A stretch of 64,000 nucleotides of DNA, taken from NCBI RefSeq assembly GCF_000522505.1, contig NZ_AZMV01000002.1, positions 124,177 to 188,176 on the forward strand. Direction: 5' to 3'. This DNA is from Bifidobacterium moukalabense DSM 27321. GTDB taxonomy: Bacteria; Actinomycetota; Actinomycetes; Actinomycetales; Bifidobacteriaceae. The notes beneath the pieces were generated by a model. It ran no database searches. It saw only the letters and a list, made by a program, of their open reading frames with translations, and had not been told where the DNA came from. A program made the position numbers and the translations under genes. Below, piece after piece: positions 1-8,721 of the stretch (position 1 is the first letter of the stretch; each line of letters begins with the position of its first letter).

Positions 1-807
1 GCCGCAACGCATGCGCTGACCACCAACCCGTTCTCCGGGCAGCTGTTCGACGGCGAGATCATCCACGCCTGGGGGCTGGACGCGCATGTGCCGGTCGCCG
101 CGCTCAACGGTGGCAGGCCGTTCGTACTGGTCGACGCCTGCGAGGAGACGCCCACGCTCGACGCCGTGAATTTCCCCAACGAGGAAGGCGAGCGGGCGGC
201 GGCACAGCTGCTCATCGATCACGGATGCCGCAACATCGCGATCGTGGGCCACGCTTTCGCCGAACGAGCCGATCTGGCGCACGCACAGAACGCGTTCGGA
301 CTGCGGCTGCGCGGTGCATGCGGTGCGATCCTTGACGCGGGGCTGCCGTATGACGCATCAGCCGTGTTCGAGGCGGGCAGCGCCGCCGACGGCATCACGG
401 CCGGCCATGCGATCGCGCGTCAGATTCTCGACGCACGTTCCGGCAACACGGATGCCCTGCCGCCGTTCGACGGCGTCTGCTGCGCCAACGACTACGCGGC
501 GTTCGGCGTAATCCGCGGTCTTGCCGACCACGGCATCCGCGTACCGCAGGATGTGAAGGTGATCGGATTCGACGGCGTAAGCTGCGGCTCGTATGCGACG
601 CCGTCGCTCAGCACCGTCGAGGTGAATCTGGAACAACTCGCCAAATACGCACTCGACATGCTGACCGCACGAATCGAACATCAGGCCAACGGCGGAAACG
701 AGGATGGCGAGACCCTGCCGCCGAGCAGGGCCATCATCGGCTATCGGATCGTCGAACGCGAATCCACCGCAACCCGCCCCTCCGAATGCTCCGCGCACGC
801 TCTCTGA
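1..807 (+). CDS. LacI/GalR-family transcriptional regulator, 5' end outside window
   Basis: The last 268 residues of a LacI/GalR repressor. The reading frame is open from base 1 and the N-terminal helix-turn-helix lies before the window. What is visible is the periplasmic-binding-protein-like effector domain: a strand-helix segment reading LLIDHGCRNIAIVGH, the lobe signature DGVCCANDYAAFGVIRG and then VIGFDG near the C-terminus. The same signature (CCAND...IIRG) occurs in the complete LacI protein at 13693-14754, so the two are related. The gene ends 32 bp before a GH43 gene on the same strand, so cotranscription is likely and the effector is probably a sugar released by that enzyme. The effector itself cannot be read from the sequence. 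Confidence 0.9.
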   Translation, partial: AATHALTTNPFSGQLFDGEIIHAWGLDAHVPVAALNGGRPFVLVDACEETPTLDAVNFPNEEGERAAAQLLIDHGCRNIAIVGHAFAERADLAHAQNAFGLRLRGACGAILDAGLPYDASAVFEAGSAADGITAGHAIARQILDARSGNTDALPPFDGVCCANDYAAFGVIRGLADHGIRVPQDVKVIGFDGVSCGSYATPSLSTVEVNLEQLAKYALDMLTARIEHQANGGNEDGETLPPSRAIIGYRIVERESTATRPSECSAHAL

Positions 808-839
808 CGGAGAAGAACCACCACCGACAAAGGAATCCC

Positions 840-1874
840 ATGAACACCACCGAAGCCTACATTTTCGTGCACTTCATCGGCGACGAGAAGACACCGACCG
901 ACGAACAGCTGTATTTCGCATTAAGCCGGGACGGCGTGCACTGGCAAGACCTTCGTCCCGCCGGAAAACCGGCATTGCAGTGGCTGGGCGGCGAAAAAGG
1001 CGTGCGCGACCCGCATATCGCACGCGATCCGCACGGCGGATTCCATATCGTGGCCACCGATCTGAGCATCTATTATCGCGGCGGCTGGGGGCCGAACGAC
1101 GGTGCGACCGCGAACGGTTCGACGGGTCTGGTGATCTGGGACTCCCCCGACCTCGTGCACTGGAGCGAGCCGCGCCTGGTGGACGTCGCGTCCAAGATCC
1201 CGGGCGCCGGCATGGCCTGGGCGCCGGAGGCCAATTGGGATCCGGTCCGTGAGCAGTGGATCGTGTTCTGGTCCACCCAGTGCAACATCGAGGAGCCGGG
1301 CAATCCGCTGGCCAATGAGCTGGGCGATCCGACGAACGTGTATTACGCGACCACACGCGATTTCGTCACGTTCTCCGATCCGGTCAAATGGATCGACCGC
1401 AAGAACGTCATCATCGACTCGACCATGCTGCTCGACGATGACGGCTGGTGGTACCGTGCGTCAAAGGATTCGGAAATCACCATCGAACGTACCCGGAACC
1501 CGTACGCGGTGACCTATGAGGTGCTGCGCACCGACGATCCGAACGAATGGTCGTACGTGGGCACGCTCACCGACATCCTCGGCAACGGGCGCTACTCCAT
1601 GCATTATCTGGAAGGTCCGGAACTGTTCCGCTACAACGATGCGGACGCACATGAAGTGGATGGCAGGAAGATGCCGTTCGGCCTGATGTGCGACCAGTAT
1701 GCGGAATCCAAGGGCTATCTGTCATTCCGCACCGCCTCGCTCGCCTCGCATGATCCGGACGATTGGCAGCGTGCCGACGACATCGATTTCGGCACCTTGA
1801 AGAAGCGCCACGGTGCGATTCTGCCGATTACGTCAGCCGAATATGACGCCGTGCAGGCCGCCTTCCGCCTGTGA
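840..1874 (+). CDS. Glycoside hydrolase family 43 protein (arabinosidase/xylosidase-like)
   Basis: A 344-residue protein with no signal peptide, so probably a cytoplasmic enzyme acting on imported arabino- or xylo-oligosaccharides. It shows features of the GH43 five-bladed propeller: GVRDPHIARD near residue 60 (catalytic-base blade), then HIVATDLSIYY, LVIWDSPDLVHWSEPR and AWAPEANWD, the last carrying a probable catalytic acid. Start chosen at 840 because AAAGGA lies 5 bp upstream; an in-frame ATG at 786 has no ribosome site and overlaps the preceding LacI gene. It directly follows that regulator gene. GH43 includes arabinofuranosidases, arabinanases and xylosidases, and the exact substrate cannot be assigned here. 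Confidence 0.85.
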   Translation: MNTTEAYIFVHFIGDEKTPTDEQLYFALSRDGVHWQDLRPAGKPALQWLGGEKGVRDPHIARDPHGGFHIVATDLSIYYRGGWGPNDGATANGSTGLVIWDSPDLVHWSEPRLVDVASKIPGAGMAWAPEANWDPVREQWIVFWSTQCNIEEPGNPLANELGDPTNVYYATTRDFVTFSDPVKWIDRKNVIIDSTMLLDDDGWWYRASKDSEITIERTRNPYAVTYEVLRTDDPNEWSYVGTLTDILGNGRYSMHYLEGPELFRYNDADAHEVDGRKMPFGLMCDQYAESKGYLSFRTASLASHDPDDWQRADDIDFGTLKKRHGAILPITSAEYDAVQAAFRL

Positions 1875-1931
1875 GGATCGGATTTTAGGATTGTGACGCT
1901 CGTCCGGACATGGACCGGACGGCTGGGCCGT

Positions 1932-1969
1932 GCACGATTCGCCCTGAAAGGTCCTCAGGCGGATCGTGC
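1932..1969. terminator. Hairpin downstream of the GH43 gene
   Basis: GCACGATTCGCC (1932-1943) pairs with GGCGGATCGTGC (1958-1969) with one mismatch, and CTGA/TCAG extends the stem inward to a 7-base loop. There is no T run on either side, so it is a hairpin terminator of the bidirectional kind at best. The core resembles hairpins at 27222-27260 and 27379-27418. Confidence 0.5.
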
Positions 1970-2067
1970 GTGAATAGCCTGGGACAAAACCCTTGATATG
2001 CATCCTCTCAATGGAATATTCCTATTGGGGGGTTGCATATTCGAATGGTCTTGAGGGAAATCGAGTA

Positions 2068-2103
2068 CACGATTTTCCAGAATACCGATTCTGGAAAATC
2101 GTG
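2068..2103. terminator. Perfect 16-bp hairpin between convergent GH43 and alpha-galactosidase genes
   Basis: CACGATTTTCCAGAAT (2068-2083) and its exact reverse complement (2088-2103) flank a 4-base loop. The position, 26 bp past the stop codon of the leftward alpha-galactosidase gene and between two convergent genes, suggests a bidirectional terminator. No T tract follows on either strand. Confidence 0.6.
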
Positions 2104-2128
2104 CGCTGCTCAATGATCCATCAATGCC

Positions 2129-4582
2129 CTACGAATGCCGAATGGCGAAGATGCGTGCGGACGGACCATTGGTGTCGGCCGCGGTCAGGCGAATGGTTTC
2201 CGGATCGAGACGTTCAATGGTCCACGGCTTGGTTTCGGGCGCATGATCGGGATTGTTCGGATCGGGGAAAATCTGTTCGATCTCATCACCTTGGGCCAAA
2301 GGCATGCAGAGGGATGGGGTGCCGCCTCGACGCCAGATGATGATGTAATCAGTCTGAAGGTCCGTATTCGATGAGCCGCCTTCCGTCTCGCTCCGCCAAT
2401 GGGAGGCGGCTTCCGTATGACGCAGGCCGGAGGTGAGCCACTCCGCATTGAAATCGGGCAGGCCACCGGGCCAGAACGGTACAAGCGTGGCCTGTTCGGT
2501 GAGTATCCGCCGATGCAGGGCGATGGCATCACGCACCAGGCTCAATCGCGGTTCGGTCATGCGATCGATGAAACCGGATAGGTACAAACGGCCCATCACA
2601 CCGGTCGCCAGCGTGAACACAGCCGTCTCATCGTCCATCTCCTGCTGGGCGTAGCCCCAATTGCCCTGCTGTTCCGGCAGAATCGTCAGCCCGGCCCCAG
2701 CCGCAATGGCCGCGTAGACGAGCGGATCGCACTGGTCGGAAGTCGACTGCAGATCCAACCGCGACAGCTGCGCATAATCGGCACGCATGGCACCGGAACC
2801 GCAATTCTCGATCATGATTTCCGGATGCCGACGGCGCAGATCATCGAGCCAATCCACATAGGCGCGGCAATGCCCAAGCAGGCCCTCGCCAACCGACCCG
2901 GCCTCGAAATCGGTGCCGACGCCGGGAACGGTGTTGTAGTCGAATTTGAAGAAGACCGCACCGAAATCGTCGATCAGCCGGTCGACGGTACGCGTGACGT
3001 GCGCACGGGCCTCAGGAGAGCGGAAGTCGAGCAGGTAACGACCGGAATCGCACACGCGCACACCGTGGCGCTGGAAGAAAGCACTGTCCGGAAGCGTTTT
3101 GGCGAGCGGCGACTTCACACCGATTACTTCGGGCTCGAGCCACAATCCCAAACCCATGCCGTGTTCGCGAATGGTGTCGGCAAGCCCTTTCAGCCCGACT
3201 TCGCCGAAACGGTTCGTGGAGGCCTGCCATTCGCCGACCATGTCCCACCAACCGCCGTCGGTGCTGTCGTACCAGCCCGCGTCGATGCAGAAGATGTCGG
3301 CGCCGACGCCCGCCGCGCCTTCGATCAACGGCAGCTCCTTGTCGATGCGCGGGTCTCCGAACAGCGTATTCATGTAATCGTTGTAGATCACCAGGCCTTG
3401 CATTCGTTCGAATTCCGCGGTACGGCCCAGCTCACGGGCCTTGGCCGCACGCAGGGCGCGGCGCTGCAGCGTCATTTCGGCGACGGCCTGCTGCCAATCA
3501 CCGGCAACGATGGCGAACGATACCGGCACCGCTTCGAAATCATGGCCCTCCCCTAATGATGTGAACCACTGATGATCCTGATATTCCGGCCCGAATGCGG
3601 TGATATGCAGGCCCGGATCGTCTTCACCGACCTCCCATTCCCATGGACCGTTGTGTTCGATCTGCCACATCACGGAAAAGTCGCGGGCCTTGCGGGAACG
3701 GCGATGCTTTGATTCCTCGACCTGCACGATGCCCGCCGGCTCGTGCACGCCGGTGCTCCACGTGGAAGTGGAGCTCAGCGCGACACGAGAGCTGGATTGG
3801 CCCGGATTGATGCGCTGATTGCGATCACGCACCTGGGTTTCGCGAAGCGGTCGCATATGCCAGTCATTCTCCACGGCCCAAGCCGCGTCGCCCCAGAGCA
3901 GCTGGGAGCTTTCGACCGTGCCGCCATTGACGGTCAGGGGCACGGTGAGATTCAGGGATGAGACCGCCTCGACGAAGCATGGTTTCGGTGCGTGCAGTCT
4001 CGTATAGGTGCGCACGGCGGACAGGCCCGGGTAGGCTTCAAAGACGGTGGTGACGGTCAGGCCGGATTGCGGGGCGCCCGCAGCGGCGTCGGGCATCGCC
4101 TGCGACGCGTCGATTCGTTGCGTCTGTTCACAGTTCCGGGAAGAGGAAACGTCGTCAACCGAACGATCCCGCTCCGTGGCGACGGGCTCAAATTCACGCC
4201 CCATCGGCTGAAGCGCTTCATGGGATGCGAATTGGGTGATTTCCAGACGGTACGGCTCGCCGGAAGTCGCCGCGGGTTCGCTTGCACGGGCCGAGACGAA
4301 CCGCAGCTTGCTGCCGGCGACGGTGGCGATCAACGACAGACGATTGTCTTGAGAGCCGGTATTGGCGACACGCACCTCGACGATTGGCCGTGCGTCACGT
4401 TCCACCGCCGCGGCAACCCCTTCGAAGCCATCTTCCGCCGCGGCCATGTCCCGTCCGGCGACATTGGCAAGCCGAACCGGGGAATCCTGCGCGATATCGA
4501 ACAGCATGGAGACCACACCGTTGCCCCACGCAAGACGACCGTCCGATCGTGGAAGCAGTGGAATCATGTTGCCATCGGCCAT
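2129..4582 (-). CDS. GH36 alpha-galactosidase
   Basis: An 817-residue GH36 alpha-galactosidase that hydrolyses terminal alpha-galactosides such as melibiose, raffinose and galactomannan side chains. No signal peptide is seen, so it acts in the cytoplasm. Residues 1-330 form the beta-rich N-terminal domain. The TIM barrel starts near 390 and carries DAGWYD (434-439) and LWLEPEV (480-486). The nucleophile is Asp548 in FKFDYN (545-550) and the acid/base is Asp616 in TSDQCD (614-619); both match the GH36 pattern of K-x-D-x-N and S-D-x-x-D. Length is slightly above the usual 720-750 because of extra residues around 130-175. The start at 4582 has AAGGAG 7 bp upstream. It is convergent with the GH43 gene and stands alone. 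An imperfect dyad, AGCTTAAGCG (4649-4658), lies in its upstream region. Confidence 0.93.
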   Translation of the reverse strand: MADGNMIPLLPRSDGRLAWGNGVVSMLFDIAQDSPVRLANVAGRDMAAAEDGFEGVAAAVERDARPIVEVRVANTGSQDNRLSLIATVAGSKLRFVSARASEPAATSGEPYRLEITQFASHEALQPMGREFEPVATERDRSVDDVSSSRNCEQTQRIDASQAMPDAAAGAPQSGLTVTTVFEAYPGLSAVRTYTRLHAPKPCFVEAVSSLNLTVPLTVNGGTVESSQLLWGDAAWAVENDWHMRPLRETQVRDRNQRINPGQSSSRVALSSTSTWSTGVHEPAGIVQVEESKHRRSRKARDFSVMWQIEHNGPWEWEVGEDDPGLHITAFGPEYQDHQWFTSLGEGHDFEAVPVSFAIVAGDWQQAVAEMTLQRRALRAAKARELGRTAEFERMQGLVIYNDYMNTLFGDPRIDKELPLIEGAAGVGADIFCIDAGWYDSTDGGWWDMVGEWQASTNRFGEVGLKGLADTIREHGMGLGLWLEPEVIGVKSPLAKTLPDSAFFQRHGVRVCDSGRYLLDFRSPEARAHVTRTVDRLIDDFGAVFFKFDYNTVPGVGTDFEAGSVGEGLLGHCRAYVDWLDDLRRRHPEIMIENCGSGAMRADYAQLSRLDLQSTSDQCDPLVYAAIAAGAGLTILPEQQGNWGYAQQEMDDETAVFTLATGVMGRLYLSGFIDRMTEPRLSLVRDAIALHRRILTEQATLVPFWPGGLPDFNAEWLTSGLRHTEAASHWRSETEGGSSNTDLQTDYIIIWRRGGTPSLCMPLAQGDEIEQIFPDPNNPDHAPETKPWTIERLDPETIRLTAADTNGPSARIFAIRHS

Positions 4583-4832
4583 AGTGCGGCTCCTTCGCTC
4601 TCCAACACACCCCGTTAGGCAATGTGCATCATTTTACGCAATATCACTAGCTTAAGCGGTACAGGCGAGGGATGACGCGCACGTGTGTCCACCCCGATCG
4701 GGAAGGCCGTACATCCCCGATGTTAGGGGCGTGCAGTTGAGCATCGCCCCGCCCCATCGGCATACGCCGACCGAACGGAACGACGAATCAGACCCGGATC
4801 CGCCGCGATGCGGACTCCAACACAGTCGGACG

Positions 4833-5573
4833 CTACTCGAATCGCAGATATTCGATGAACCTGATTGGCATGTCCTTGCTTTTGGTGACGTTGCTGAATC
4901 CGATGATCATCTGCTTCTGCGGCAACCCTTTGACGGACTTCCACACCTTCGATTTGGACAGGTCGAATCCCACGGCCTTCTTCACATCCGTGACCGGATT
5001 GCCTTTGGCGTCGACCAACGAATCCTTGACCCGTTCCAGTTGCGCCTCGTCCATTACCTCCGCCGGCTTGGTGATGTCGCCGCGATCGTTGACTTCCGCG
5101 AACGTATCGGCATCGGTGACGATCATATTGATCTGCCCGGAGGAGACCATGGTGAGCAGGCGTGCGGAACCGTCCTGCGCATTTTCGGAATCACCGATGG
5201 AGATGGACGTATCCATCTGCACCAGCCGGCTGTCGGAAATCTTCTCCGTCTTGACGAAATCGGAGCCGAGCCGGTCGAGCTGGTCGGCGTACCCGCCCAT
5301 ATTGATGCCTTCGACGCTCAGCTCGGGGCTCGGCCCCTTGGTGAGATAGGAAATGCCGAACGCGGCGATGATGACGACCACAATGGCGATGATGACGGTA
5401 TAGGAAAGAAAATTTTCTTTGAAATACGGCCATTTTTCAGCCGTCGGCAGCTCATGTAGCGTCTTCCATTTCGACTGCTTCACATATACGTTGGATCGAG
5501 AGAGCTCGGCCACGGCCGCCTTCTGCTCGTCGGAAAGTGCATACTCGTCATCATCATGCCGTTCATCGGCCAT
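4833..5573 (-). CDS. Uncharacterised single-pass membrane protein
   Basis: A 246-residue protein of unknown function. A charged cytoplasmic N-terminus (residues 1-44, rich in Asp, Glu and Lys) is followed by one transmembrane helix (about 46-66, FLSYTVIIAIVVVIIAAFGI) and an outside domain of about 175 residues without a recognisable catalytic motif. The last part, ending IGFSNVTKSKDMPIRFIEYL, has the look of a small alpha/beta domain. The start at 5573 was chosen because GAGG lies 7 bp upstream; an in-frame ATG at 5600 lacks a ribosome site. It lies 136 bp downstream of the GH127 gene on the same strand and may be the last gene of that operon. No family could be named; a role in sensing or in supporting the adjacent YesL-like protein is only a guess. 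Confidence 0.7.
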   Translation of the reverse strand: MADERHDDDEYALSDEQKAAVAELSRSNVYVKQSKWKTLHELPTAEKWPYFKENFLSYTVIIAIVVVIIAAFGISYLTKGPSPELSVEGINMGGYADQLDRLGSDFVKTEKISDSRLVQMDTSISIGDSENAQDGSARLLTMVSSGQINMIVTDADTFAEVNDRGDITKPAEVMDEAQLERVKDSLVDAKGNPVTDVKKAVGFDLSKSKVWKSVKGLPQKQMIIGFSNVTKSKDMPIRFIEYLRFE

Positions 5574-5709
5574 AGTAATCCTCGTTTTCATCACTGCCAT
5601 TCATGCATTCCGCGGGCAGTCTACACCTTCGATTTTCGATTTTGCTGGGGGTATAGAATGCCCCCGCGGAATCTCGCATGCCGACCATCGGGATGATGGC
5701 CGTCAAACG

Positions 5710-7866
5710 TCAGCCACGCAGGAATACCGTCATCTCGGTTTCGCCACGATTGGCCCATGCGAAATACGGGATAAGCGTGACTTCCGTCGGTTGGCGTTGT
5801 GCCGGCCGCCACAGTGCGTACAGCGGCTTGCCGTCGGCACCCTGCGAAGACTCCCGCCAAGCGGGAACGGTCAGCGTGACCATCGGCAGACCGACCGGCT
5901 CCACTTCGCCCAAGCCTCGTTCGTCCTGCGCGGCGGCCTGTGCATGGAAGGTGATTTCGTTGACTTTGACGACGTCCGGATCGGCGGCGATCGTCTCGAC
6001 GTCGGCATGCAGCAGATGCAGATTGTCGCCGTTGTCGGTGCCTTCTGCGCAGTAGGCCAGCGGGCCGCGGACGAAGGCGACCTTGCCTGCGTCTTCGCGC
6101 ACAAGAGGATTGGTGGCAATCATCCTGACCGGCATGGGGAAGTCGAAGTCGATGACGTCACCGTCACGCCAGGTACCGGTGAGGTAGAGATAGCCGTCAC
6201 GGATGGTGCGTGTGATGAGGGAATCCTTCTCGCCCGTGGCATGGATGGAGTCGGCGGCCGACTCGCCACCGGCCCAGGCAGGCAGACGAAGGGCCAGGGT
6301 GAAGGGTCCCGGAGCCTTCCCTGCATCGGAGGGAGGAAGGGTCACGGTGATGGTACCGGCGCCATTCCACGGCATACCGGCCCGCGCTTCAAGGGAGACA
6401 TCGGAACCGCCGAGCTTCGCGGACACCACGCCACCCATATACAGGTGCACATACAGCGTGGAGGCATCGTCGGCCACCGTGTAGGCGTACTGTTGCACGT
6501 TCTCCACGATGCGTGCGATGTTCGGCGGGCAGCAGGCGCAGCCGAACCATTTCTGACGCACCGGCTTGACATGGTACTTGCGTTCGTCACGATGGCAGGC
6601 TTCGGGCACGACCTCAAGCGGGTTCACGTAGAAGAAGCTCTTGCCGTCGAGCGCCATACCGGCCAGCGTGGTGTTGTACAGCGCGGATTCCATCACATCC
6701 GCATATTCGGATTTGGGCCGGATCTCCAGCATGCGGCGCGCGAAGAACGCGAGCGCGATGGCGGCGCAGCTTTCCGAATAGGCGGTGTCGTTCGGCAGAT
6801 CGTAGTCGAAGGAGAAGGCCTCCCCCATATGCGTGGCGCCGATGCCGCCGGTGATGTACAGCTTCTTGTCGACGATGTTGCGCCACAACCGTTCGCAGGA
6901 TTCCAGCAGTTTCGGGTCGTCGGTGATTCTCGCCACGTCGGCCACTCCGGAGTAGAAGTAGGCGGCGCGTACGGCGTGGCCGAGTGCCTCGGTCTGTTCG
7001 GTGACCGGTTTGTCGGCCTGATAGTAGGCGTAGTGCTGCTCGCGGGCCTCGTAGTTGCGGCCGTCCTCTTCGGCGCGGCGACGATCTTCGAGCTCGAAGT
7101 AGAGTGGCTTCCGGCCTCGCTGGCGTACGAAGTATTCGGCCAGGTCGGCGTAACGGGTTTCGCCGGTTGCCGCAGCCAGCTTCACCAGTGCCATTTCGGC
7201 GATCTCATGGCCCGGATAGCCGTGCAGCTTGCCTTCCTCGGTACCGAATCGGGAATCGATGTAATCGGCGAATCGGCAGGCCGCATCGAGCAGTTTGCGC
7301 TTGCCGGTGGCCTCGTAGTAGGCGACCGCGCCTTCGGCCAGATGCCCGAAGCAGTACAGCTCGTGATGGTCCTTCAGATTGGTGAAATGACGGTCCATGC
7401 CGTTCAGGATGTAATAGGTGTCGAGGTAGCCGTTCTCCAGTTGCGCCGCGCAGACGATGTCGATGGCCGCGTCGGCGGTCGCTTCGAGTTCGGCGTCGGG
7501 ATGGTGGGTCAGCGAGTAGCCGACCGCTTCGATCCACTTGGAGAAGTCGGTGTCTTGGAATACGAATCCGTAGAACTTGTCCGGATCGGGATTGGCCGGG
7601 TCGTCGGGTAGCGCTTCGAAGCCGCGGAAGGTGTATTGTGGCGGCACGAAGGCCTTGCCCTGTTCGCGGTGTTCGGCGTTCTGCGCGGCCGCCGCCCTGA
7701 AGTTGTGCATGCAGTAGCTGGGTGCGGCACCGGGAACGTTGTCGTTCAGCGCATTCCACTGATAGGGGATTACCGCGGTGCGTACGAGCTCCTGCTCGGC
7801 AGCCCAGAACGGGTCGGTGACGGTCGCGTCTTTCAGTGCGATCGGATGGCTATGCTGATTGGTCAC
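5710..7866 (-). CDS. hypBA1: GH127 beta-L-arabinofuranosidase (HypBA1-like)
   Basis: A 718-residue cytoplasmic retaining beta-L-arabinofuranosidase of family GH127, which releases L-arabinose from beta-linked arabino-oligosaccharides. Family landmarks are present: VFQDTDFSKWIEA (102-114), HMGEAFSFDYDLPNDT (346-361) with the presumed acid/base Glu349, and the zinc-thiolate site made of Glu365 and Cys367 (SESC) with Cys445 and Cys446 in WFGCACCP. Cys445 matches the nucleophilic cysteine of B. longum HypBA1. The N-terminus is about 27 residues longer than HypBA1. GTG at 7866 is taken as the start: GTGA overlaps the stop of the YesL-like gene and AAAGG lies 9 bp upstream, so the two genes are translationally coupled. 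A much longer open frame continues upstream but lies inside the neighbouring gene. Confidence 0.93.
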   Translation of the reverse strand: MTNQHSHPIALKDATVTDPFWAAEQELVRTAVIPYQWNALNDNVPGAAPSYCMHNFRAAAAQNAEHREQGKAFVPPQYTFRGFEALPDDPANPDPDKFYGFVFQDTDFSKWIEAVGYSLTHHPDAELEATADAAIDIVCAAQLENGYLDTYYILNGMDRHFTNLKDHHELYCFGHLAEGAVAYYEATGKRKLLDAACRFADYIDSRFGTEEGKLHGYPGHEIAEMALVKLAAATGETRYADLAEYFVRQRGRKPLYFELEDRRRAEEDGRNYEAREQHYAYYQADKPVTEQTEALGHAVRAAYFYSGVADVARITDDPKLLESCERLWRNIVDKKLYITGGIGATHMGEAFSFDYDLPNDTAYSESCAAIALAFFARRMLEIRPKSEYADVMESALYNTTLAGMALDGKSFFYVNPLEVVPEACHRDERKYHVKPVRQKWFGCACCPPNIARIVENVQQYAYTVADDASTLYVHLYMGGVVSAKLGGSDVSLEARAGMPWNGAGTITVTLPPSDAGKAPGPFTLALRLPAWAGGESAADSIHATGEKDSLITRTIRDGYLYLTGTWRDGDVIDFDFPMPVRMIATNPLVREDAGKVAFVRGPLAYCAEGTDNGDNLHLLHADVETIAADPDVVKVNEITFHAQAAAQDERGLGEVEPVGLPMVTLTVPAWRESSQGADGKPLYALWRPAQRQPTEVTLIPYFAWANRGETEMTVFLRG

Positions 7867-8555
7867 GAGAGGCTGCCTTTCTGTGCGATGCCGGAGTTGT
7901 TGTCTTGTTCCATGGGTTCGAGTACATGCACGTCCATGCCGGGTAGCCGTCCCCACGAGTAGACGGCCATCATGGTGGCGAAGATCGGCACGGCTACGCC
8001 GAATGCCATCATGAGGCCAGGCCATGTGTAGTAGGCCCAGATGGTGATGACGAAGAGGAGCAGCACCATGAGACTGCACAGCGGGCGGGCGATTACCATT
8101 GAGAGCGCGGTGCGCACCACCCACGGCAGCTTCTCATCGAAATTGACGTGCACGGCCCAACTGAGGAATACGAACAGGCCGTAGAGCAGATTGATGAGCA
8201 ACAGCGCACCGGAAATCGCGAATCCTATGACGCCCAGGTCGTTATGTTGCACGAACCAGTATTCCCACACTAACAGCGCCCAAACGATGAATTGCGGCCA
8301 ACCGAACAGGTTGGCGGATCCCAACTCCTCCAGCCATGCCTGATGGAAGGTACTCCAAGTGCGCCTGACCGTCCAGGAACGGTCATCGATGTCGAGCAGC
8401 CACGAGCGGAAAGTGGCATATGATGCGGCGATGGAGGGGAACAGGCCTCCGACGATCAGACCGAGTAACGTATGCGCCACGAAGGCGACGTTGACGATGA
8501 CAATCATCATGATGATGCGACAGATGAATTCGTAGCCAACGGCGAATCGTTTCAT
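7863..8555 (-). CDS. YesL-like (DUF624) membrane protein
   Basis: A 230-residue integral membrane protein with about five or six hydrophobic segments (near residues 12-45, 85-100, 103-128, 150-172 and 178-198). Length, topology and the N-terminal pattern GGLFPSIAASYATFR fit the DUF624/YesL family, which is commonly encoded in carbohydrate-uptake operons and has no established activity. GAGG lies 7 bp before the ATG. It is the first gene after a promoter region with a 16-bp palindrome (8602-8617) and overlaps the GH127 start by 4 bp. An accessory role in arabino-oligosaccharide uptake is inferred from context only. Confidence 0.85.
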   Translation of the reverse strand: MKRFAVGYEFICRIIMMIVIVNVAFVAHTLLGLIVGGLFPSIAASYATFRSWLLDIDDRSWTVRRTWSTFHQAWLEELGSANLFGWPQFIVWALLVWEYWFVQHNDLGVIGFAISGALLLINLLYGLFVFLSWAVHVNFDEKLPWVVRTALSMVIARPLCSLMVLLLFVITIWAYYTWPGLMMAFGVAVPIFATMMAVYSWGRLPGMDVHVLEPMEQDNNSGIAQKGSLS

Positions 8556-8601
8556 GGCACTACCTCGTTGTATCGTGGTTTCGTTGAAATCCCAATATTT
8601 C

Positions 8602-8617
8602 TATCGTTATAACGATA
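8602..8617. promoter_or_regulatory. 16-bp perfect palindrome, candidate LacI operator
   Basis: TATCGTTATAACGATA is an exact palindrome 47 bp upstream of the YesL-like start codon. It shares the ATCGT half-site with the palindromes at 13454-13466 and 13607-13624, which flank the LacI gene of the same locus. A weak -10-like TATAAC lies inside it on the minus strand, so a bound repressor would cover the promoter. Confidence 0.65.
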
Positions 8618-8721
8618 TACCACCTCCGTTGCACGACGTGCGTGAGGACGGAGAATTCACTCCGGCAACAGGAGAAGATGAGAGCGTTGCCGGAATGAAT
8701 CCGCCGTGGGAGCAACGGCAG

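Noticed and set aside
5574..5600. Upstream in-frame ATG for the membrane protein at 4833-5573
   Set aside because: No ribosome site before 5600, while GAGG with proper spacing precedes 5573.
5419..7611. Plus-strand open frame of 730 codons opposite the GH127 gene
   Set aside because: Rich in Gly, Arg and His without any domain. It is the antisense of a confident gene.
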